DNA from: Aristolochia californica
Lineage: Eukaryota > Streptophyta > Magnoliopsida > Piperales > Aristolochiaceae
Reading direction: 5' to 3'
Assembly: GCA_029961685.1 (NCBI GenBank)
Contig: JARWKL010000008.1
Span: 7,380,501 to 7,444,500 of the forward strand
Length of the DNA: 64,000 nt
Position 1 is the stretch's first letter, and every line of letters starts with the position of its first letter. The notes below the pieces were generated by a model. The model was given only the letters and a program-made list of their open reading frames with translations, searched no databases and was not told where the DNA came from. A program made the translations under genes and the position numbers. Below, piece by piece: positions 46,776-54,532 of this stretch.

Positions 46776-47545
46776 AGTTTTTCTAGATCTCAAGCTCTTC
46801 TAAAGTTCAATTACCTTGGGTTTGTGGAATCTTAGAAGTCTGATTAGAATGATAAAGATTTCCCAATAAATAAATTATTGGAATATGTAAGAGATTTAAC
46901 TGCCAAAGTATTTTTAAATTGAAATTCAAGCTCCTGAAGTATTGTTTAGTTGGCCCATATCTTAATCATAGTTAGATTCATTTTTTTTTTGCCTTCGAAC
47001 ATCTATTCATTCCTTGAACCTTCACCTATTAATATTGATCTCTGCAACTTGTTATCTTCTTGATTACTTTGTGTAGAGACCTTAAATCATGGTGATCAAG
47101 TGAAGTCTAGAATAATTGTGCATGATATTGACTCAACAGACTCTCATTGTGTTTTCTTCTTTGTTAGCGGTGTATTGTGACCAAATTGTTTATCCAGTTG
47201 ATCTAACCATGAACCTTGAGCCTTCCTTCTGGTAATTAAGATAAATCAAGATTGATGAGACAATTTCCTCTACATTTTTCTATACTTTATAGGATGAACC
47301 TTTCGTCCAAAAAATTCCTATCTTAAAGTCAGGTAAATAAATATTGTTTCCATTTTTAGTTACATAAATATAAGTCCGCATCAATTATGCCTAGAAACTG
47401 TTGAACTTAGATCCTATTGTTTTATAAAATGACACCACGAAAGTCCTTTGTACTCGAGCTTTGTAAAAGATAGATTTTAACTTGTGATAAATTAATAAAT
47501 AATTAAAAATTAAATTAAGATTAATTAACTAATTAAATATATAAG
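46776..47545. other. AT-rich spacer between copia-2 and copia-4
   Basis: No gene seen. The last part, 47468-47545, is repeated at 54683-54760 on the other side of copia-4. Confidence 0.6.
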
Positions 47546-47868
47546 TGTTGGATTTAGGATCCCTTAGTGAATACCATGGACTAATCAGTACAAGGAGAGA
47601 AGAAAGCAAAGTGAAGAAAGAAGAGAAAGGAGAAGAGAGAAGAGAGAAGAAGAGAGAAAGAGAACAAGGACAAGAGGACGATTAGAGTGTTTGAGAAGGA
47701 GAAAGAAGGAAGGAGGATTTGGGATTTAGTGACGTCCCTAATCCTCTCCCTCAATATGTATTTATAATATTGAACGTCTTACAAATTACATCAATGCCCT
47801 AAGAAGGGAGAAAAGGGAAAAAATACATTTTCATCACTGCCACTATACTTGAGTTACACATTTCAATA
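47546..47868 (-). repeat. copia-4 3' LTR
   Basis: 323 bp with a purine-rich GAGAAGAGAGAAG block; the terminal bases on the PPT side read TA instead of CA. Confidence 0.85.
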
Positions 47869-47880
47869 CTCCCCCTCAAG

Positions 47881-49104
47881 CTGGGGATGAGAAAACATCA
47901 TAAATACCTAGCTTGCTGCATATAGTGGTCTATATATTGGATGTGACCTGCTTTATGAGTTTATATGTCACTTGTCCTTGAGATGAAACATGTTTGAGAG
48001 ATATAATGCCAACATCAAATTTTTCTCGTATGAAATGACAATCTACCTTAATATGTTTTGTTCTCTTGTGGAAGACTAGATCTAAAGTAATGTGGATGGC
48101 TGCCTAGTTGTCGCAATATAGTTTGATAGGAGTTTTTTTTTGTGAAACTCTAATTTAGTGAGGGATTTGATCCATAAAAGCTCATTGACTGCATGGGTCA
48201 TAACTCTGTATTCTACTTCAACATTGGATCTTGTAACCACATTTTGCTTTTTATTTGGCCATGTAACCAAGTTCCCTCCAACTAAAGTGCAATACCCATA
48301 AGTGGATTCCTGTCATCAGGTGATCCAACCAAATTTGCGTCCTCAAATTCTTCAATGTTGATGTGACCATGACATTTATATAGAAGTCCCTTGCCTAGAG
48401 CACCATTTAAATATAAGAGGATCTTCTCTAGAGTTTGCTAGTGAATAACTTGTGGTTTATGCATGTACTGACTAACCACACTTATAACATATTATATATC
48501 TGGTCTAGTCATTGTATGATAAAATGAGTTTTCCCACAAGTCTTTGATATTTACCCACATTCACGTCTTCACTAGAGCTTGCACACAAATTTGTGTTAGC
48601 ATCAATAGGGGATGGGTATCTAACGGTCGACATCCCATCATCCTTGTTTCTTCTAGTAGATCAAGAACATACTTCCTCTGAGATAAGATAATCCCATATT
48701 TTGATTGAAGACCTCAATACCCAAAAAATATTTCAGAAAGTCCAATGTCTTTCATTTTGAATTTCTTGCATATCTTGGCTTTGACTTCTTTTATATCAGC
48801 CACATCACTATCAATCAAGACAGTATCATCTACATCAAAATGTCAATAATACACTTCCCTTAAAGGTATTCTTTGTAAAGATAGAATGATATACTAAGCA
48901 CCTATAGAATCCAAACCGCAACATTGCTTGGATAAATTTGTCAAACCAAGCCCAAGGAGATTGTTTTAAACCATATAAAGATTTTCTCAATATGCATATC
49001 GACTCCCCCTCAACCAAAAAACCAGGTGGTTGATGCATATAGATTTCCTCCTTAATATCACCATTTAAAAAAAACATTTTTCAAATCTAGTTGATATATC
49101 GGCC
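47881..49104 (-). pseudogene. copia-4 partial reverse transcriptase and RNase H
   Basis: On the minus strand, YQLDVKN-like sequence next to 49104 runs into FFLNGDIKEEIYMHQPPGFLVEGE and [19 protein letters not shown] (49077-48835). RNase H pieces follow: KKQNVVTRSNVEVEYRVMTHAVNELLW (48270-48140). The order is right for the 3' part of copia pol. Everything upstream of the RT DVKN block is absent because the nested element begins there. Confidence 0.85.
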
Positions 49105-49434
49105 TGTTACGGTCTCAGATCTGACACATGGACTCGTAGGGAGGAAGAAGAGAAAGAGGAAAATCAAGCCAAAGGGAAGCTCGAAAACCCTAGGTTCTTT
49201 GAGGAGAACTCAAAACCCTTGTTTACTCTAAATCAATGCTTGTCTTTCTCATTACTCTTACCCCTTAAATAGGGTTCACCCTTACAAGGTTGAAGATAAA
49301 ATATTATAAAAATACCCCTATAAATAAAATATTTCAAAAATGCCCCTGTAGCCTATTAATTCTTTAACTGAAATAAAATAAAGTAAATCAAAAAAATAAT
49401 TAATTTAATAATGTTATTGCGTGCATAACATACA
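49105..49434 (-). repeat. 3' LTR of the chromovirus-derived element
   Basis: About 330 bp. Shares with the gypsy-1 LTR the layout CCTTAAATAGGGTT and the terminal CATAACAT. The flank CGGCC (49100-49104) has no visible partner because the right end is deleted. Confidence 0.8.
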
Positions 49435-49446
49435 CCCCACTGGGAG

Positions 49447-49570
49447 AAAGAGCTTGTCCTCAAGCTCAAAGGTAGGTCTGTTTGCCGATGTCTCCACCTA
49501 TTCCCAAGTAGCATCAGCGGTAGCTGTGTCAGCCCTCTGGACTACAAAACTAGAGCATCCAACCAGAGAA
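49447..49570 (-). pseudogene. Chromodomain C-terminal fragment
   Basis: The minus strand reads VQRADTATADATWE, a stop, and then PTFELEDKLFLPVGG just before the PPT, paralleling [19 protein letters not shown] and FELEDKIFLQEGG of gypsy-1. This links the element to chromoviruses. Confidence 0.75.
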
Positions 49571-49689
49571 GCAATTTTTGTTGTTGCCGACACTGCCAGC
49601 ATCACTTGTTGTCGCATACCCCAATATGAAAAAGCAACCAAACAATAAGTTGAACTATCACCTACTCCAAACTGGCAACTTCTACTTTG

Positions 49690-50000
49690 ATATGAACAAC
49701 CCTTGTGTGATCTGCCCCAACAGTTGCCTCATCGACAAAATGTAGCATGTCCCCGATAACATCAGTCTTTGGACCCAGTCCATGTTCAACAAAGTGCTCT
49801 GCATTCTTGACTAAAGTACCATGAGTGTAAGCACTGAACAGACGTAGGTAAGTGACCTCATCTAGTCCAACGACATGAGTTTCTATTGAACCAAACAGTT
49901 CTAATGAAGTTGTGCATAACCCCTGTGTTGCAAAAGCAACAACTTTAACTTCGGATCCCTTACTTATGAAGTTTGCACAAACAACAACATACTTCCGTTG
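49690..50000 (-). pseudogene. Captured fragment resembling a pentatricopeptide-repeat (PPR) gene
   Basis: A minus-strand frame without stops encodes SLELFGSIETHVVGLDEVTY followed by LRLFSAYTHGTLVKNAEHF. This matches the plant PPR pattern of a repeat end (ALELFxxMxxxGVxPDEVTY) and the next repeat (xxLLSAxxHxGLVxEAxxxF). PPR proteins act in organelle RNA processing. There is no start or long context, so it is a fragment. The call is by pattern recognition. Confidence 0.55.
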
Positions 50001-50149
50001 TTGAAGTCTTTGTTGCAGCCGTAAACCAATGTGGTGGATGCCTGTGTTGGTAGCAGTAACATGGTGGGAAATCTGTTAAAAGGAGTCACAAAGAGCAAGT
50101 AGTGCGCTCTGGGGAATTTCCGTAGGAGTAGCGTGCAAGTTGGCTATCC

Positions 50150-50280
50150 TTGCCATGTATGGCATCGCTATTGCTGTCAAAAGGACAGCGAGGATTGCTT
50201 CAAGTGTCCCAGCTGCCCCAAGGCGATGACCATTAGCTCCCTTTGTTGAAGACAATGAATAAGCCTTAGAAAACCTTTGT
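50150..50280 (-). pseudogene. Captured fragment of a beta-ketoacyl-ACP synthase gene
   Basis: The minus strand encodes SSTKGANGHRLGAAGTLEAI. This corresponds to the strongly conserved block of KAS enzymes with the consensus STKGATGHLLGAAGAVEAI, which includes a catalytic histidine after the glycine. The KGA(T/N)GH form, rather than KSMIGH, points to the mitochondrial/bacterial FabF-like class. KAS enzymes condense malonyl-ACP with acyl chains in fatty-acid synthesis. Only about 25-40 codons are recognisable, embedded in an ORF that is otherwise unrelated. Confidence 0.65.
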
Positions 50281-50418
50281 GTAGAGCCCAACAACATTGT
50301 TGTCCATGAGACTGTCCAGAAATTGATTTGTGTTCTATCCACAGTATAAAAAATCATTCTCCACAATATATTCTCCACCATTTCTAGAAAAATCCAACTG
50401 CAAAGCATAAAAATCACA

Positions 50419-50580
50419 GTTTTCAGCAGTGGATTCTGGTTGTCTAGCAGCAAGTTTTGTTGCACTGCCATCGTTTTCAGCACTTTTTGCTGGCTGTCTA
50501 GTAGCAATTGTTGTTGCACTACCACAGTTTTCAGCACTGGTTGCTGGGAGGCTAGCAGTAATATTTTTTTGCATTGCAAC
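50419..50580. repeat. Three tandem copies of a 54-bp unit
   Basis: GTTTTCAGCA starts units at 50419, 50473 and 50527, each followed by similar GCTGG/CTAGCAG and TTGCACT blocks. The unit is a multiple of three and keeps the minus-strand ORF open. Related GTTTTCAGCA blocks occur at about 50731 and 51498. Confidence 0.88.
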
Positions 50581-50994
50581 AGCAGCCTGTGTCCTTGACT
50601 GTATAGTAGCAATGGGTCCTTGGCACAACAACATTGTTGTTGCTGGAAGAACCCATGAGCCTCTCCCAAATAGAAAACATCATGGACTTCATAAGGCACT
50701 GCTGGTTCTACTCTCAGGACTATCAGCACTGTTTTCAGCAATGGCTCTATTGGCAGCATTGTGTTTTGCAGTGTCAAAACAGCAGCAGCACTAATACGCT
50801 GTTCAAACGCCGCCCAAAATTTAATAGATTTCCCATCAACAGCCATAAAAATTATTCCCCACAGCATAACATTCAAAATATTTCCAAGAGAACCTTCATC
50901 ATTGAGAGTCTCCCTATCTGCCAACAACTTCTCAAAAGCAATGGTATTACGACAATCTTTACCAAAGACAACCCCTCTGCCACATATGATTTCA

Positions 50995-51095
50995 ATTGAG
51001 ATGAGATCAATGGCTGATAATTCATTAAATACATCACGAGCAGCATCAATGTTCCCCCCATGCACAAGCACATTCAAGTCTTGTCGCATTTGGTC
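50995..51095 (-). pseudogene. Second PPR-like motif
   Basis: The minus strand encodes LNVLVHGGNIDAARDVFNEL followed by SAIDLIS. This fits a PPR motif (NALIxxYxKxGxIxxARxVFDEMPxxDLISWN). It lies in the same frame as the KAS-like block in a 424-codon ORF (50076-51350) that is a patchwork and not a real gene. Confidence 0.5.
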
Positions 51096-51252
51096 AAAGT
51101 CAGAATTTTCCAGGTGGTGCTCAACTGCATTATATTTTGCAGTTTGTAGTTTCTGGTGAGGGGGCCTTATCTTCACTGCAATAGCAGCAACAATATTAAA
51201 TATCAGCATCATCTTGGGCTCAAGATCTCCACTAATGGTACATGTAGTAAGA

Positions 51253-51340
51253 CCTAAGGCCGTTTGGTCTAGTGGTATTTTGTTTACATTAGGTGCGTCA
51301 GGTCGCGAGTTCGAATCGCACCACACCCCTCTCAACAACA
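51253..51340 (+). mobile_element. tRNA-Pro-like retroposon (SINE-like) with 19-bp target duplication
   Basis: An 88-bp insert is flanked by AATGGTACATGTAGTAAGA (51234-51252) and AATGGTACATGCAGTAAGA (51341-51359), which differ at one base. It contains TGGTCTAGTGG (51265-51275), a perfect match to the Pol III A-box, and GTTCGAATC (51309-51317), a perfect match to the B-box, 33 nt apart. The 5' part GGCCGTTTGGTCTAGTGGTA and the block GGTGCG..AGGTCGCGAGTTCGA resemble plant tRNA-Pro. The T-stem and acceptor pairings are broken, so it is not a functional tRNA gene. There is no clear poly(A). Confidence 0.75.
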
Positions 51341-52073
51341 AATGGTACATGCAGTAAGAATAGAAATTATTATTTTTGCTATCCCTGTCCGGCCAAAATT
51401 AGCTACATCCTGCAGAGGAGTATCTGTTCTGCCCACAACAACAGATAATTGTGCTCCATAAGTCACTGCTACTACTACTAGCAGAATTTTTAGCATTGTT
51501 TTCAGCAGTGACACTGTTGGCAGCACTCTGTTCGGCAGTGTCAAAACAGCGCCATACAATCCAGAAATACATTGGATTGAGCTGGAACAATAGGTAGAAC
51601 TTCCATTCTTCCAATAAACACTGCTATGTCGCTGGTCTAAAGATGGGCCTATCAATTTTCTGTTTACCAACTTGTGTTCACAGATTTGAATAGCAGTAAT
51701 CATTGCGGCATGTCCTTTATTCTCATGAGCTATAGATGCACCCTGTAATTCATTTTCATTTTCTACATTTTCTAGGTGCTGCTTATCTTCATCACTTCTA
51801 ACCGGTTTTATTTTTTTCTGTTGAGTCCATTTCCACAGCAACAACAAATTTAAAAATGAAAAATGGCTCTCCTGTCCAACCCAAGAATGCAACAGTAACA
51901 GAAATTGGAAATTGAGTCAGACTGTGCAACCCAGCCACAAAAAATTCATTCATCCACAAAACCATTCCCAGCACACCCAAAAAAAAATTATCTCCATTTT
52001 TTTCCTCGTTGGCTCCCTTCTCATATTCAGAACTCCCACCGACTTGAAAATTTTCCAACTCCTCTACCAAGCC

Positions 52074-52560
52074 TTAAACAGTCTTATCACTCCCTTTCTT
52101 TATAGAAACAGGATTAGCACCAGATATTACATTGAGCAACCAAAGTTTGATTATCTCCTTGGCAAGTACTGAAACTATTGTAGTCCGATCACCAGCAGAG
52201 TCATTGGTTTTACTTGCAACCTCTCTAATCAAAACTGCACCAACATTCTCCATAGCATCTGGAAGCTCAATAGCTCGAGCAATTGTAACCCCATCATTAA
52301 CCACTTTCGGACTCCCAAACTCATCAAGTACAACATTCCTTCCCCTAGAACCCAAAGTTACACCTACAACATTTGCAAGTTTATCAATCCCAGCTTGGAG
52401 TGCTGATATTGAATTCTGGTTGAAGGCAATTTCTTTCGCCTTTGCCCTCATGACTAATCTACTGAATTGTTGCCGGTATTTTAGCTTTTGACCAGGACTA
52501 ACTTTCCTCCTCAGGCTTTTCTATGAAGGAGAACGCAGCATCGAGGCAATTTGACTAAGA
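52074..52560 (-). pseudogene. CPN60A-like fragment: Captured 5' fragment of a plastid chaperonin 60 alpha gene
   Basis: 52451-52074 encodes 125 codons beginning [12 protein letters not shown] and including [54 protein letters not shown] and [15 protein letters not shown]. This is the N-terminal equatorial domain of chloroplast Cpn60 alpha, a GroEL-type chaperonin. Upstream to about 52560 the same frame, with one stop, continues into an arginine-rich stretch ([20 protein letters not shown]) like the transit peptide. The ATP-binding VTLGPRGRN reads VTLGSRGRN and GDGTTT reads GDRTTI. It ends at a stop at 52074. It cannot make a chaperonin. Confidence 0.9.
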
Positions 52561-52740
52561 ACAGGCTCACTGCTGCTGTTATCAGCAGTAGAAAATTAAA
52601 ACAACACCCATTGAATTTTTTCTTCCCTTCCCGGAATCCCCAAAAATTTTTTATCTCGTATTGCTGACACTTCATCAAACAACTGCATGAATTTTCCTAT
52701 CTTTCTGAAAGATTGAATGAAAATTTGAGGTTGCCGATAC

Positions 52741-53617
52741 TTACCCCAACAAATTTGGAAATTGGGTTCCCTCTATTCTGCCAAGAGGTAGATTGAGAGT
52801 GAGAGTTGGTGTCCGGAAGTCAAATCCCCCCAAAATTTTGTCCGACGATGCCGACGAAGTCTCCTCTTTCTCTGGTGGTGAACAGAAGGACGTCGTGGCT
52901 TCTCCGCTTGGGGATTGGTCTGAGAGGCGTTCTGGCTCCCCTTTCTCGTGTCGCCCTTTCTCTCTTTTTCTCATCGCCATGCCAGCTACTGGAATGACGG
53001 ATCCCGATGGAAATGCGTTACGGTTGGTTGCCTGCTGAGCTTTTTCAATGGTGAACAACACCCCTTTGGGGCTTCTCTGCTTGGCGATTTTCTGAGAGGG
53101 AGGTGTCTTAGATTTGTTTGCGTCACTTGTGGAAGACGTATGGTTTCCTGTGAGAAGGGGGTTGTGGAATACCCCTCCGATTTCCAAAAATTGGGGTCCC
53201 CGCTGTCTGATTGTGGAAGTTCTGAGTCTGAATTCGGATTTGTATCCTTCTCGGAGATTTTCATGGTTCCCAGTATTGGATTTGAGGTTGCACCCAAATC
53301 GTCCACAACGACTACGGCTGGTGAACAGCAGGACGAGGATTTCCCTGCCCGAATTTTTTTTATTTTTTCTGGTCCATGGCCTGTCTTCTTGTCCAAGATA
53401 GCATCTACTGCCTTTCCTTCTATGAATTTTTCATGCTTGGAAAATTTAGGTCGTATGACCTTTTCTACGGCAGCGAGTTTCTCTATTGCAAAAAATATAA
53501 TGGAAGATGCACGCCATCTTACATCAAAAGCTTTACACCATGCGCGTATTTCTTTCAATTGATGCGCATGGCAATCCATTTTTCTTGGGACATAGAATCA
53601 GTCATTGTGTTCACACA
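52741..53617 (-). other. Leader-like region of the chromovirus-derived element with long minus ORFs
   Basis: Minus-strand ORFs 53579-52986 (197 codons) and 53187-52741 (148 codons) overlap in different frames and match no domain I recognise. The DNA contains imperfect direct repeats: GGTGAACAG with neighbouring GCTTCTC(C/T)GCTTGG blocks near 52876-52920, 53050-53090 and 53319. The position next to the primer-site remnant suggests a 5' leader, possibly with a degenerate gag or further captured DNA. Confidence 0.4.
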
Positions 53618-53628
53618 CTGATACCAGT

Positions 53629-53733
53629 TGTTATTGTCTTGGATCTCACACATGGATTCGTAGGGAGGAAGAAGAGAAAGACGAAAATCAAGCTAAAGGG
53701 AAGCTTGAAAACTCTAGATTCTTTGAGGAGAAC
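53629..53733 (-). repeat. 5' LTR remnant of the chromovirus-derived element
   Basis: Matches the first part of 49105-49434 (blocks CACATGGA/CTCGTAGGGAGGAAG and TTCTTTGAGGAGAA) and then stops abruptly near 53733. Confidence 0.8.
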
Positions 53734-54228
53734 GCACACCCCTGAGCTTGTTGAGGAGAATCTTGTCAGCCTTCCTTGGTCATGTGGGCTGGAGCCCATC
53801 TTCCAACACCATGTGATCTTCAGCTATCAACTAATAAGTAAACAATTCACTTATGTGCTATATATCAGCTATCAACTAATAAGTAAACAATTCACTTATG
53901 TGCTATATATTAGCTGAGGGAGAGAGAATTTTCAAAACCCGAGGCTAAGTCAATAAGAAAGTGAGGCTTAACAAACTTCAAACACGCACTAAATCAAGGA
54001 GCTAATTACTCCACGAGCTTAACCATTCAACAACCTTCTTTCTGAGATTAAGAACCAGTAAACATCTTAAAAAAAAAGAAGAGAAAAAAACAAACTTATC
54101 TTGAATGAGACGAAATCTCAATTTTGCTCCTAGCAAAACAAAAAAAAAATCCATATGAAGCTTTGATGAAAAAAAGAACTTTAGCACCATCTTAAACTCG
54201 GGATCCTAAACCCATAGTTTTGATACCA
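53734..54228 (-). other. copia-4 5' leader remnant with a 45-bp tandem duplication
   Basis: The unit CAGCTATCAACTAATAAG... (45 bp) is present twice, 53821-53865 and 53866-53910, with almost no change. The region ends at the mutated primer site 54221-54228. No coding region. Confidence 0.65.
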
Positions 54229-54532
54229 TGTTGGATTTAGGATCCCATAATAAATACCGTGAACTGATCAGTACAAGAAAAGAAGAAAGTGATGTGAAGA
54301 AAGAAGAGAAAGGAGAATAGAGAAGAAGAGAGAAAGAGAACAAGTGAGGAGAAAGAGGGAAGGAGGATTAGGGATTTAGTGACATGCCTAATCCTCCCCC
54401 TAAATATTTATTTATAATATTGAACATCTTACAAATTACATAAATTTCCTATACCCTAAGAATGGAGGAAATGGACAAGAAATAAAAATATTTCACATCA
54501 CAGCCATTATACTCGGGTTACATCTTTCAAAA
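54229..54532 (-). repeat. copia-4 5' LTR
   Basis: Begins TGTTGGATTTAGGATCCC like the partner and shares the purine-rich block; the right boundary is approximate. Confidence 0.8.

Larger units (their letters stand above)
49105..53733 (-). mobile_element. Chromovirus-derived LTR element carrying fragments of several nuclear genes
   Basis: Left LTR 49105-49434 starts TGTTACGG and ends CATACA, followed by CCCCACTGGGAG (PPT complement). To the right a primer-site remnant CTGATACCA (53618-53626) precedes a homologous, truncated LTR from 53629. A chromodomain tail is the only gypsy coding part left. The interior holds fragments resembling PPR, KAS and Cpn60-alpha genes, all on the minus strand like the element itself, plus a tRNA-Pro-like insert and 54-bp repeats. 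No RT or integrase was found, so it would depend on a helper. It sits inside copia-4 RT. Confidence 0.75.
47546..54532 (-). mobile_element. copia-4, Ty1/copia element, internally deleted and hosting a gypsy-derived element
   Basis: LTR at 47546-47868 (starts TGTTGGATTTAGG) with PPT complement CTCCCCCTCAAG at 47869-47880, and a second copy at 54229 to about 54532 beside a mutated primer site TGATACCA (54221-54228). RNase H and part of RT are present at 47881-49104. The upstream RT, integrase, protease and gag are missing: the nested element at 49105-53733 is followed only by about 490 bp of leader. A clear target duplication was not found, partly because the right LTR end is in an A run. Confidence 0.85.

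Noticed and set aside
51253..51340. Functional tRNA-Pro gene
   Set aside because: The A- and B-boxes are good, but the T-stem has two mismatches and the acceptor ends do not pair, and it is flanked by a retroposition-type target duplication.
50076..51350. 424-codon minus-strand ORF as an intact gene
   Set aside because: It begins in the tRNA-like insert and its flank, contains repeats and joins PPR-like and KAS-like pieces with unrelated sequence. It is a patchwork that happens to stay open.
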